From Melieria omissa (taxonomy: Eukaryota > Arthropoda > Insecta > Diptera > Ulidiidae), in the NCBI GenBank assembly GCA_963971225.1, contig OZ020268.1, positions 47,728,404-47,792,403 on the forward strand: DNA of 64,000 nucleotides, read 5' to 3'. The notes beneath the pieces are model-generated. The model was not told where the DNA came from and did no database searches. It was given only the letters and a program-made list of their open reading frames with translations. The stretch's first letter is position 1. The number at the start of each line of letters is the position of its first letter. This document shows, in pieces, positions 33,840 to 44,126 of this stretch. Both the position numbers and the translations under genes were made by a program.

Positions 33840-34070
33840 ATCATGTGGAGCACCCGTTGCTCAACAGCTGTTCACAGCTGAGCAAAGTTTTCTATCCTGT
33901 TTGGCATTTTCCTCTCGTATTTTGGCATTTCTTCATCACCGTTGTTGTTTTTTTTTTCGCTGTATGTGAGTAATGGACCAGCGCTGGTGTAAAGTGGGGT
34001 GAAAATAATCAGGAAAACTTGCAAATTATTGACGAAAATTGCAAAAGAGTGAAAATACACAAATTGAGGC
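33840..34070 (+). promoter_or_regulatory. PI4KIIIalpha: Proximal 5' region and leader of the PI4KIIIalpha gene
   Basis: A composition change marks the start of the gene region. CAACAGCTGTTCACAGCTGA at 33860-33879 contains two E-box-like CAGCTG cores. If the transcript starts upstream, the leader carries two short upstream frames: ATG-TGA at about 33964 and a 9-codon frame beginning at 33973 (ATGGACCAGCGC) and ending TGA at 34002. The transcription start itself is not identified. Confidence 0.4.
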
Positions 34071-34154
34071 ATGTCGGACGCGTTTTCGTACCAGCGCACC
34101 GTGCAGAGTTTGGCACGCGTGCTGGCGCGACTGCAGCCAACACCGTGGGACAAG
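34071..34154 (+). CDS. PI4KIIIalpha: PI4KIIIalpha exon 1
   Basis: Encodes residues 1-28, [12 protein letters not shown] through PTPWDK. The donor is AAG|GTTTGC, phase 0. The 75-nt intron after it contains no in-frame stop, so the frame runs on unbroken into exon 2. I chose splicing because the intron ends in a good TTTCAG and its translation (Cys/Phe/Leu-rich) is unlike the flanks. Confidence 0.88.
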
Positions 34155-37100
34155 GTTTGCAAATTTCGCTCATTGCCAATCGACTTTTCAACTTTGACCT
34201 TATATCTGGTTTTTTGTTGCGAATTTCAGGTTCAATCGCTGTTTCGCTACTGTCCGCAAGAGAATGCGGCCGGCGTGTTTTGTTTGGATGCACGCGCGCA
34301 GGACGCAGTGATTGCACTGGGTATTTACTTTCTGGACAGCGGCTGCCAGCATGAGCAGCAAATTGTGCCGTATCTGCTGCGACTGGCCAAGTGTCTGCCC
34401 AAGGCCGTCTGGGTAGACGATGCCAAGTGGAGCAAAATCGATCGTTAGTACTCGCCACGTAAACTGCACAACAAACAAATAATTTTGTTGCATTTTCTAA
34501 TTAGGCATTCCCTCGGCCGAGAAGTTCAGCTTCTGCCTCAATACGCTGCTCTCTGATATTGCCTCCAAATGTCCCGATTTGCGCGAAGAGATCATTCTCA
34601 ATCAGGTGGAAACGCTCAGCGCGTTGGCCAACATTATCAAGTCGAGCAAGGACAGCAGCTCGGCACCGCCACCCATCATATTGTGCAAGGCCACTGTGCC
34701 GCTGCTCTTCGGCTTGGCACGCTCCATGGGTCGTTACGCCAGCCAGGATCCGCCGCTGTTGTGTCGTATTTTTCCGCGTGAGGAAATGCCCGTGGTGCGG
34801 CATCATGGACGCGACAGTGGCAGTTTGGGCTCCAACGAACGAATTGCTTGCTTTACACAATTTCGGCCCATCATACCACGTTCGATGTCTGGCAGCATGA
34901 GTCAGGACTCGAATGAGGTGCGCTTGCGTCAACTACAGCTGATCAACGGCACCAAGCAACGCCCACAGCTGCAGGCCTACTGCTCGGTGCCGTACGATCC
35001 GCGCTCGCATTTCTTCACCAAGACCGGCTCCAGTTTCAATCAGTTTCCCAATATGCGTGTCTGCGAGACGCCCACCAAAACTAAGAAGCAACTGCTGGTA
35101 CCACCATTTCCCATACAGCATTTGCAGACAATTTTTGCGGTGGCCAAGAAGCTGCTCACCAAGGAGACGCTGGAGCATTTGGACGAACAAGCCAGCGATA
35201 TCTTTGCACTGCACCAAATCAAAGGCTACTGCTACAAGAGTTTCTCGGAGACGCTAAACTTGGTGCTGGTGACGCTGTTGCGCGAACTGCTGCAACATCA
35301 GATCGACCTGCCCACGCCGTTCACCAAAGATGTGCAGGAGTTTGTGAAGCGACTGTTTCTCAATGGGCAAACGGAGCTGCAAAACAAGCAGCAGGATCAG
35401 GAGAAGGAAAAGCGCGAAGAAAACGGCATTGCAGTGGTCAACAAGTACAAGGTGAATGTGATGGCGAATGCAGCGTGTGTGGACTTGCTGGTCTGGGCCA
35501 TACGCGACGAGACGGGTGAGTGGCGATTTAAGGGAAAAGTTGTTTTGGATGGGAATGTTAGACTACGCCAGGCTTGAAATATTGGTTAAGGGGCAGCAAA
35601 ATTATGATTTTGAGCTGTGTGAGATATTGATTAGAGAATTTATAGAAATTTATTAAATTTTATTTTAGTATTAATTTGATTTTCAACTAATCAATTACTT
35701 GCACAGTGCTAAGGAACCTAAAGTTTGGGTGTAAATTTTCATTTCTAATATTTTGTATTTATTTTTTTGTAAATTATTTATATTTTTTCAGTTGATGAGG
35801 AGTACAATGTACCTTCATTGCAGAATGGTTTACATTATTTAATAGTAAAAGGTCAATTTAATATTCAATTTGTGCTTTGCATTTTGTTCAAGTTTGGTTC
35901 CTGTCCATTTGGTTTGTTTTGTTTGGCTTTGATTGATTTTTGAACTGTTCATCCGGCATGTGCACAACGAAAACTTGCTACTGCCGGCTGCAAAATGGTC
36001 TGGATTCCAGTTGTGGTTAAGCTTTCATGCTGTTTACATGTTTCAGTGTATCGTTCGTCCTGATTGCTGCCACATGTAATGACAGACTTTTGTTTCAGTT
36101 TGCAATATGAATTTTTACTTTTCATCCATTTCATTTTTAAAAGCCCAAATTTTTAGTATTAAACATTTTCTGAGATGAAATAAATAATGAAATTAAATTA
36201 ATAATTAAATAATAAATAATTAATCGATTAATTTTCTAATAAAATAGTTGATCAACCAATCATATTTTTTTGATTAGTAATGTTCCCTCACAAAAATTTA
36301 ATCAATTCCTCGACTACTCAAGCAACCAGTTAGTTCCCCCATTGCATTGGCATAATCACTCATCGATTAGTCCATGTCTAATTTTAATACAATTTTGAAT
36401 GAATCAGTTATTGAAAACAGCTAACAATGTCCGTTGCTCCAATATGTCCTTGAATGCTCAACATTCTTGCATTTTTGTTGGCTGTTTGAGTTGTTTACAG
36501 AATTTATTCCATTTGAACTTCCTCTCCTTTCACCTACTAATGCCACATGATTATTTTCCAGAGGCCGACAAGCTGTGCGGCCGTCTCTCACAGAAGCTCA
36601 ACTCGGTGTTGAGCCATAAAATCGTCATGGACCACATGCCGCTGCTGATGGTCTGCCTGGAGGGACTCGGCAAGTTGGCGCAAAAGTTTCCCAACATTGC
36701 CGGTACTTCAATATCTTACCTACGCGACTTTCTGGTGGATCCCAGTCCCATATTGGCCAAGCTGCATGCGCACTGCCAACACTCGTTGGCACTGCAGAAA
36801 AAGGAAAAGGAAAAATTGGCCCCGTTCAAGATTGTTGTACAGAACAGCGAGTCACGCTCCACGGTCGACATCTACGGCGACAACCAGAAGCTCACGGGAC
36901 CGCGCTCCGGACAGGCCGCCTTTGAAGCGCTGCGCGATGCAGCCATTGAAAACTTGAGCATTGCTCTGCGTTCGGCACACACGCTGGATCAGTACTGTGT
37001 GCCGGCATTGGTGGCAAATGTCTCCAATCGGCTGTTTACCGCCGAGAAACACGAGTCGTGAGTGAATCACAACTGCCACTGGATTTATACTTTATTTAGT

Positions 37101-40100
37101 ATTCCTTGCCATTTTTGCTTGCAGCGAATCCACTTTGGTTAGCCTGAATATCATTGTAATGTTGGGCCATGTCGCCGTCGCGCTGAAGGACACCTCGAAG
37201 ACCACGCAGAACATTTTGCAATTCTTCATACAGCGTTTCTGTAAGGTGCCCTCCGAGCAGAATGCGCTCATCGTCGACCAGCTGGGCTGCATGATCATCT
37301 CCCAGTGCGAGCCACATGTCTTCGAAGAGATCATGAAAATGTTTTCACGCGTCACCGTGCAGTCCGCCTCCCTGGCCTACACCTCCGATCCGGAGCATCG
37401 CAAGCAATTTCATAATGTCTCCGATGCTGTGGTGAATGCACTGGGCAACATTGCGGCCAACATGCAGGGCGACGCCGAGATGCTGGAACTGCTGGGCAAG
37501 CTGCTCGAACTCTTTGTGCAGATCGGTCTGGAGGGCGAGCGCTCCTATGACAACAATACGCCCGGCGCGCAGAAGGCCAGCTCCAGCGCCGGCAATCTGG
37601 GCATGCTGATACCGGTGATTGCGGTGCTGGTGCGTCGTCTACCGCCGATTAAGAATCCGCGCATGCGCTTGCACAAGCTCTTCAAGGACTTCTGGGTGTA
37701 TTGTGTGGTCATGGGCTTTACGAATGCTCGCCTCTGGCCAGCCGACTGGTATCAAGGAGTGCAACAGATCGCGGCCAAGTCGCCGCTACTCATCTCGCAG
37801 ACGACACACAAGTCGGACATGCGCGAGCTGAACTACACGTCGGCCATCAAGAGCGACTCGGTCAGTCTGAATGAGTTGCGCAGTCAAATATTGTTGCTGC
37901 TCGAACATCCCACCGCCGAGGTGACGGCGGCCATCAACAAGTTGACCTTTGCACAGTGCACCTACCTGTTGAGTGTGTATTGGTTGGAGACGTTGCGTGT
38001 GGAGAATTCGGAGGAGCCCAGCTTGGAGCCCATATTGAGTTATCTGTGCGATACGGCACTGCAAAAGGACAAGTCGGGCATCTGGCAGTGCGTCAAGTGG
38101 TATGTGGCGCCCCGCAAAGTTACCATCGGTGCTAGAGTGCTCAAGAATATTTTCTCGTTGCAGCATTGCGGATCAGGTGTTTGAGAAATTCCGCAACGTG
38201 CTCTTTGCACACGACGAGATACGCGAAAAGGTGCTCGAGTCGCAGGCCACTTTGCTGCTCGTCTACTTCAATCACATTCACAAGCAAATACAGCTCGTGG
38301 CCGATCAGTATTTGTCGCAACTGGTGGACAAATTCCCACACTTGCTCTGGAATCGACGCGTGCTCTGGTGTATGCTGGACATACTGCAGCTGCTCGCCTT
38401 CTCGCTGACGCTCGATCCCAACGAGGAGACGCCCACACTGCGCGTGGTGTCCACCCCTTACACACTGCAACTAATGGACTCTTTGCCGGCGCGCGAGAGT
38501 CGCCTCAAAGATTTCGCCGACCGCTGTCAGGGCATTGTCAATGAAGCCATGAAGTGGGCGCCACGCTCCACGCGCTCCCACCTGCAGGAGTACCCCAATC
38601 AGATACCAACGCCTGTGTTGGCGCATCACAGCGGCCTCGCTCTGGCCTTCGATTCGGTGGTCAGCAGCAGCACGCTGTACCCGAACGCGCTGCCTTCGAT
38701 CAGCAAGCGCCCGAACTGCGTGAACAGCGACACGCCGCGATTTGTGTCGGTGCTGTGCTTGCGCAGCAAGTACGCCGGCGAAATATCGGGTCTGTTGTCG
38801 GTGTTGAGCGACGAGGACAAGGCCGGCTTGGCAGATCGTTTAGTCAAGGACGTGTGGGATGCCTGCCGCGAGAAAAGCGATGCACGTCACCGTGGCGCCT
38901 TATGGCGCGCCACAGCCTATTTGATCATTTGCGCCAATATCGATCGCAAGCTGCTGCATGCAGTGGGTGAGTCAATAAGAAATTTGTGTCAACTAACAAA
39001 TCTTATTTGTCTCTTGGCTTTCAGCAACCTCGCAAGTGGAGCTCTTTACCAATTATGCCGTCGAAACGGCCGTCGAATGCTGGCAGTGGGTGCTCACTGC
39101 TCGTCAGGATCTGGAGTTGTGCTTCATACAGGAAATGGTCAGTGCTTGGCAGAACACGTTCGAGAAGAAAATGGGCCTGTTCTCGGACGAAATCGAAATC
39201 ACCAATCCGCTGGCGGCCTACGATGGCTGTAAGTTGGTCTCCAAGCCAGTGCAAATTACGCCGCATCTCATCTGGCTGCAGCTGCTCTCCGAAATGGTGG
39301 ACACCGCCAAGTACTGCAATCGCGACAAAGTGGAAATGTTCTGCCTGCTGCTGCACCGTTGTTTGCCCATCTCCAAGAATTGCAAACAGAATCGCCAGGT
39401 CTGCACAGTGGGCTGTCGCTTTAAGCTGTTGCAGTGCGGCCTGTCGCTGCTGCAGGGCAACACCATACCGAAATCGCTGGCGCGCAACATTTTGCGCGAG
39501 CGCATCTACAGCAATGCGCTCGACTACTTTTGCGGCCCGCCCACATGTCCCAACCAGAGCAAGGAACAGCTACTCGACGATATTTTGATACTGTTGAAAT
39601 TCTGGCAAACAATGCGCAGCGAAAAGAAGCACTTGGTCACCTCGGAGGTGGGTGACTACGACATAACCACCGTGGCGTCAATGCAAATGCTGTCTGTGCG
39701 CCAGAACCCGGAGACAGCTTCGCTGATTAGCGGTGGCGATGTGGCGCGCTCCATGTCCACCGGAGGCACTGGCGGCTGGTACAACACCATACCGCACTCG
39801 ACATCGACACTATCGAAACGCTCGAATCGCTCGAAACGACTGCCGTATCAGAAGGACTCATACGACAAGGATTACATGAAGAAACGTAGCCTGATTTTGG
39901 AATTGCTGGCTGTAGAGCTGGAATTCCTGATCACTTGGTACAATCCAAACTCCTTGCCCGACTTGGCAATACCAGGTAATTAAGAATGAATTGAATTGAA
40001 CTCAATTGTATTTAGCAAGTCGTTTGTTTTCTTCGCTGCAGGTGAAGAACAAATCACCGAGTGGCGTGCGCGCCCCTACAAGCCGAACATGTGGCGTGAT

Positions 40101-42036
40101 TATGCTCGCCTCGCCTGGGCCTACAATCCCGCATTGGCCGTCTTTCTGCCGTCGCGCATCAAGAACGCCGAGTCCATTGAGGAGGAAGTTTCGCGCCTCG
40201 TCTGCTCCGATCCCATTGCCGTCAGCCACATTCCGGAAGCACTCAAGTACCTCTGCACCACCAAGAATCTGCTGCACGAGAGCCCCGACCTGGTGTACAT
40301 GCTGGCCTGGTCGCCCGTCAATCCCATACAGGCGCTGGCCTATTTCTCGCGCCAGTATCCCTCACATCCGCTGACCGCGCAGTACGCCGTGAAAACGCTC
40401 ACCTCCTATCCCGCCGAATCGGTGCTGCCGTACATTCCACAGCTGGTGCAGGCGCTGCGCCACGACACCATGGGCTACGTCACCGAATTCATCAAGAACA
40501 TCTCGAAGCGCTCGCAAATCGTGGCGCACCAGCTGATCTGGAACATGCAGACAAACATGTACATGGACGAGGATCAGCAGCATCGCGACCCCAATCTGTA
40601 CGACTGTCTGGAGTTGCTCTCGCAGAACATTACCGCCTCGTTCTCGGGTGCGGCCAAGCGCTTCTACGAGCGCGAATTTGATTTCTTTGGCAAAATAACG
40701 GCAGTCTCTGGCGAGATACGCTCGTTCCCCAAAGGACCGGAGCGCAAGAATGCCTGTTTGGCAGCGCTGAAGCGCATTCAGGTACAATCGGGCTGCTATT
40801 TGCCCTCGAATCCGGAGGCCATGGTGCTGGACATTGACTACAACAGCGGCACACCCATGCAGAGTGCGGCCAAGGCGCCGTACCTGGCACGCTTCCGTGT
40901 CTATCGTTGCGGCATTACCGAGTTGGAGTCGCGCGCCATGGAAGTGTCCCTTAATCCGGTGAGTTGGTTGGAGTTATGCCAATAGCAAGCAACATCTTTT
41001 GAACGAATCTTTTGTTTCCCTTGCTTGGCAGGATTCACAGAAAGATGCCAAAATGACGCTGGGTGTAGAGTCGTGGCAAGCGGCCATTTTCAAAGTGGGC
41101 GACGATGTGCGACAGGACATTCTGGCACTGCAAGTCATCACCATATTCAAGAGTATCTTCCAACAAGTGGGACTGGATCTGTTTCTGTTCCCCTACCGCG
41201 TGGTGGCAACGGCACCAGGCGTAAGTCAACCTCGATTGGTGTATGAAATCATTTGTATTCTGTACAGATTGCGTTTTTTTTGTTTGATTTATTTGCAAAT
41301 TGCATACATTTGTATTCTTATTTGTCTTTGCGCCTAGTGTGGTGTCATTGAGTGTGTGCCCAATGCCAAATCACGCGATCAGCTTGGCCGCCAAACCGAC
41401 TCTGGTCTGTACGAGTATTTTCTGCACCAGTACGGCGACGAGAGCTCCAAAGAATTTCAGGCTGCACGCGCCAACTTTGTCAAGTCCATGGCCGCCTACT
41501 CGCTCATCGGTTACCTGCTGCAAATCAAGGATCGCCACAATGGCAACATAATGATCGACAAGGACGGACATGTCATACACATTGGTTGGCCACTTTCATT
41601 GAATTGATTTGAAATCAGTTTTTACTGAGCTCTTCTTTGTTTCGTCACAGATTTTGGCTTCATGTTCGAGTCCTCGCCGGGCGGCAATATTGGCTTTGAG
41701 CCCGACATGAAACTCACCGACGAGATGGTCATGATTATGGGCGGCAAAATGGAGGCGCCCGCCTTCAAGTGGTTCTGCGAGCTGTGCGTGCAGGCGTTCC
41801 TTGCTGTGCGCCCCTACCAGGACGCCATTGTGTCGTTGGTCTCGCTTATGCTGGACACTGGGCTGCCCTGCTTCCGCGGTCAGACCATCAATCTGCTGAA
41901 GCAACGCTTCGTTGCAACCAAGAACAACAAAGAGGCAGCCGCTCATATGTTGAACGTCATTCGCAACTCGTACCAGAACTTCCGCACGCGCACCTACGAC
42001 ATGATACAGTATTACCAGAACCAGATACCCTACTAA
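34071..42036 (+). CDS. PI4KIIIalpha: Phosphatidylinositol 4-kinase III alpha (PI4KA), complete
   Basis: Exons: 34071-34154, 34230-34443, 34505-35515, 36562-37057, 37125-38099, 38164-38966, 39025-39975, 40042-40958, 41032-41220, 41338-41584, 41651-42036. Together they give 6,273 nt, 2,090 residues plus stop, close to vertebrate PI4KA length. The enzyme phosphorylates phosphatidylinositol to PI4P, mainly at the plasma membrane with EFR3 and TTC7-type partners, feeding PI(4,5)P2 (family knowledge). Seen: a long helical N-terminal scaffold; a lipid-kinase helical domain in exons 7-8; the nucleotide-binding [11 protein letters not shown] (Lys about 1838); the catalytic loop KDRHNGN (Asp about 1945); DFG as DFGFMF (Asp about 1963); and the C-terminal tail ending YYQNQIPY. 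All key residues are intact. Start choice: the first ATG, with G at -3, opens a frame leading straight into conserved sequence. Introns are 58-117 bp except intron 3 (1,046 bp). Confidence 0.97.
34230..34443 (+). CDS. PI4KIIIalpha: PI4KIIIalpha exon 2
   Basis: The acceptor GAATTTCAG ends at 34229; the donor ATC|GTTAGT leaves phase 1. Encodes [20 protein letters not shown] and [18 protein letters not shown], the start of the conserved N-terminal helical region. Confidence 0.93.
34505..35515 (+). CDS. PI4KIIIalpha: PI4KIIIalpha exon 3
   Basis: The acceptor TCTAATTAG ends at 34504; the donor ACGG|GTGAGT at 35515/35516 is phase 1. Encodes residues about 100-436 of the helical scaffold, including [20 protein letters not shown] and [15 protein letters not shown]. 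Confidence 0.95.
35516..36561 (+). other. PI4KIIIalpha: PI4KIIIalpha intron 3 (largest)
   Basis: A 1,046-bp intron, far longer than the other nine, AT-rich with many ATTA/TAAT and ATCGATTA words (36180-36370). It has no coding signal and no recognised insert. Being the only long intron, it is the best place for intronic regulatory DNA in this gene. Confidence 0.85.
36562..37057 (+). CDS. PI4KIIIalpha: PI4KIIIalpha exon 4
   Basis: The acceptor TTTTCCAG ends at 36561; the donor GAGTC|GTGAGT is phase 2. Encodes [20 protein letters not shown], then the conserved [20 protein letters not shown], up to residue about 601. Confidence 0.95.
37125..38099 (+). CDS. PI4KIIIalpha: PI4KIIIalpha exon 5
   Basis: The acceptor GCTTGCAG ends at 37124; the donor AAGTG|GTATGT at 38099/38100 is phase 2. 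Encodes residues about 602-926, including [20 protein letters not shown] and [13 protein letters not shown]. Reading on without splicing hits a stop at 38184 in a shifted frame, which can be mistaken for a frameshift mutation. Confidence 0.95.
38164..38966 (+). CDS. PI4KIIIalpha: PI4KIIIalpha exon 6
   Basis: Follows a 64-nt intron ending TCGTTGCAG at 38163; the donor GTGG|GTGAGT is phase 1. The splice restores [20 protein letters not shown] after GIWQCVK. Encodes up to residue about 1194, with [20 protein letters not shown] well conserved in the family. Confidence 0.94.
39025..39975 (+). CDS. PI4KIIIalpha: PI4KIIIalpha exon 7
   Basis: The acceptor GGCTTTCAG ends at 39024; the donor CCAG|GTAATT is phase 1. 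Encodes residues about 1195-1511, including [20 protein letters not shown] and the lipid-kinase accessory region [17 protein letters not shown]. Confidence 0.95.
40042..40958 (+). CDS. PI4KIIIalpha: PI4KIIIalpha exon 8
   Basis: The acceptor TTCGCTGCAG ends at 40041; the donor CCG|GTGAGT is phase 0. Encodes the helical (PIK) domain and the start of the catalytic region, residues about 1512-1817: [40 protein letters not shown] [16 protein letters not shown], and [17 protein letters not shown]. Confidence 0.96.
41032..41220 (+). CDS. PI4KIIIalpha: PI4KIIIalpha exon 9: ATP-binding segment
   Basis: The acceptor CTTGGCAG ends at 41031; the donor GGC|GTAAGT is phase 0. Encodes [20 protein letters not shown], with the nucleotide-binding Lys at residue about 1838, and [13 protein letters not shown]. 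The following 117-nt intron is a multiple of three and has no in-frame stop until its own terminal TAG acceptor. Confidence 0.96.
41338..41584 (+). CDS. PI4KIIIalpha: PI4KIIIalpha exon 10: catalytic loop
   Basis: The acceptor GCGCCTAG ends at 41337. Encodes [20 protein letters not shown] and the catalytic loop [20 protein letters not shown] (DRHNGN at 41530-41547), ending HI plus the first base of the DFG Asp codon. The donor is ATTG|GTTGGC, which departs from GTRAGT at positions +3 to +6. Confidence 0.95.
41651..42036 (+). CDS. PI4KIIIalpha: PI4KIIIalpha exon 11: DFG motif and C terminus
   Basis: The acceptor TTCGTCACAG ends at 41650. The split codon G|AT gives the Asp of [19 protein letters not shown]. 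Then come the activation region [20 protein letters not shown] and the conserved tail [20 protein letters not shown]; stop TAA at 42034-42036. Confidence 0.97.
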
Positions 42037-42360
42037 GGAGGCAGGGAAATGTGTGGCATTGTAGTTGGGTGCTTGGAGTTGCTGTGAAATCGTCGCGTAG
42101 TTGGTTCTCTTAAAGTTGGTGTTTGTATTTGAAATGGACGCACCATGGTCTCGTGTGCATTGTTGTTATGTTATACGCACTGGCAGATGGAAGTACTTTG
42201 TTGTTGTAGCCACCTACTCTGAAGTCGCATGTGGCAATTTAAGTTAAGTCAAACTTGTAAAGCTTCGGCAATTAATGTGTGTTGCTGTATAAAATTGTAT
42301 CTGTATTGAAATTATTAGAGGAAATATTGTATGAAATAAAATATGCGTGCTTTGTTGTTG
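42037..42360 (+). terminator. PI4KIIIalpha: PI4KIIIalpha 3' UTR with poly(A) signal
   Basis: GC content stays moderate for about 300 bp after the stop, then the DNA turns AT-rich. AATAAA at 42335-42340 is followed within 15 nt by a GT-rich element (TGCGTGCTTTGTTGTTG), the usual arrangement for cleavage and polyadenylation. A second AATAAA lies near 42399. Confidence 0.75.
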
Positions 42361-42855
42361 CTATGTGAACTCAAATCCCGTATTATTCATTTATATTTAA
42401 TAAAACCAAACTTAAATCTGTAACCAGGCTTAAAGTGGGGTTTAGTTTTATGACAGTTTTCACTATTTACTATTGGTTTAGAGAATTGATTTCAGAAGAA
42501 TTATTTTAGTATAGTTTTGTATTTTTATTCAATAAAAATAAACTCAAATAAATCTATACCCAAACTTAAAAGTGGGTTTTAGAATTACGAAATTTTTTTG
42601 TTTATTCAATTTGTATATTTAATCCATACAAACTAAACTCAAAAAAACTTTTGACTAGTTAAGTGTTTTTTTTTAACTTTTCTTTAATTTTTGGTTTGAA
42701 AAATCTATATCAAAATAATTTGTTCATAAGATTTGGAGATGAAAACAGAAAAAATAATGATAGTTTTCGATCGAATCGATTTCAGAATAATCTGGTCATC
42801 AGAACTGAGGAAAAACTCAAAAAATATTTAAAAAAACTGAAAAAAATTAAAAATA
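42361..42855. other. AT-rich spacer before the mariner element
   Basis: No gene. TTTAATAAAACCAAACTTAA / CAATAAAAATAAACTCAAAT-type segments followed by AAGTGGGTTTTAG occur about twice (near 42395 and 42530), a small imperfect duplication. It ends with the TA dinucleotide 42854-42855 used as the mariner target. Confidence 0.6.
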
Positions 42856-44124
42856 TCAGGTGTACAACTTTGCTTCCGCCGTTTTTTTTCCAAAATTAAA
42901 AGCTTTATTGCGAAAAAGTGCTTACAGATGTATTATTCAAAGTATTGTCCGTCGCTAGCGACAACTTTCTCCCATCTTTCCGGCAATTTTCGGATCCCGG
43001 CTCGAAAAAAGGAGTCCTCTTTTGACGCTATCCATGAAGCAATCCATTTTTCCAATTCTTCGAAGGATTGAAAATGTTGATCTGCCAGGCCGTGTGCCAT
43101 CGAACGGAATAGGTGGAAGTCAGAAGGGGCGACATCTGGGGAATACGGCGGGTGGGGCAAGACTTCCCATTTCAGCGTTTCCAGGTACTTTTTGACCACT
43201 TTTGCGACGTGAGGCCGAGCATTGTCGTGTTGGAGGATGACTTTGTCATGTCGCTCTTGATATTGTGGCCGCTGTTCTTTTAGCGCGCGACTAAGGCGCA
43301 TCAGTTGCGTTCGGTAGCGATCTCCTGTGATGGTTTCACCCGGTTTTAAGAGCTCGTAGTAAATCACACCGAGCTGATCCCACCAAATACAAATCATAAC
43401 CTTGGCGCCGTGAATATTCGGTTTTGCCTTCGACGAAGAAGCATGCCCGGGCTTCCCCATGATTTTCTGCGTTTAGGATTATCGTATCGAACCCACTTTT
43501 CACCACCGGTTACGATTCGATGTAAAAACCCCTTACGATTTTGTCTTTGAAGCAGTTGCTCACATACAAATAGACGGCGCTCGATGTCCCTCGGTTTCAA
43601 CTCGTACGGCACCCAGTTTCCTTCTTTCTGAATCATGCCCAGGGCCTTGAGACGTTTTGAAATGGCTTGCTGACTCACTCCCAACGATTCGGCAAGCTCT
43701 TCTTGGGTTTGGCACGAATCTTCATCAAGCAATGCTTCTAGTTGTTCATCTTTGAAGGTTTTTTCTCTTCCACCACCATGTTTGTCTTCGACATCGAAAT
43801 CACCATTTTTAAAACGTTGAAAACACTCCCGACACGTTCTTTCACTCAGAGCAGCATCACCGTAAGTTTCTGAGAACTGCATTTTTTTTCGAATTGTAAC
43901 AGAAAAGTAAAACTTCCCGCAAATGGCGAGAATTGGGCACATAAACGGACATTTTCGAGCGTGAATAATACGAAAACAAGAACAACTGTCACTAAAACGG
44001 CGATGACAATTCGTTAGGCACTGTCCACACTCACTTTAAAGGCATTACCATCTATGTATTTCAACCAGCCTCAGCCGGTACAGCCACCTATCGGAAAACG
44101 GCGGAAGCAAAGTTGTACACCTGA
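42856..44124 (-). mobile_element. Full-length mariner transposon, inactivated
   Basis: 1,269 bp with perfect 30-bp terminal inverted repeats (42856-42885 and 44095-44124) starting TCAGGTGTACAACTTTGCTT, flanked by TA on both sides (42854-42855 and 44125-44126), as expected for Tc1/mariner. The single gene is on the minus strand and is broken. Protein style (WVPYELKPRDIERR, FLHRIVTG-EKW, LLKPGETITGDRYR, HDNARPHVAK, PPYSPDVAPSDFHLF) places it in the DD34D mariner group, nearest the mauritiana/mellifera-type elements as far as I can judge. The intact ends mean it could still be mobilised by an active relative. Confidence 0.95.
42933..43952 (-). pseudogene. Mariner transposase pseudogene
   Basis: Start ATG at 43952-43950 (MSVYVPNSRHLREVLLFCYN), stop TAA at 42935-42933. 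Three lesions are visible. A small deletion and frame change occurs near residue 24, after the SKK that follows the opening segment, so the frame moves to the one reading ETYGDAALSERTCRE. A one-base loss in a G run near 43456 shifts KSWG-KPGHA. The first catalytic Asp of the TGDEKW motif is Gly (TGGEKW). The second (HDNARPH) and third (PSD) Asp are intact and separated by 34 residues. With frames joined, the length would be close to the usual 345 residues. It cannot make active enzyme. Confidence 0.93.
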
Positions 44125-44126
44125 TA

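Noticed and set aside
36399..36561. Upstream extension of PI4K exon 4
   Set aside because: The frame is open, but the sequence before the TTTTCCAG acceptor is unlike the kinase protein, and exon 3 joins exon 4 in frame exactly at that acceptor.
38100..38184. Frameshift mutation in the PI4K gene
   Set aside because: A 64-nt GT-AG intron restores the frame and the conserved protein sequence.
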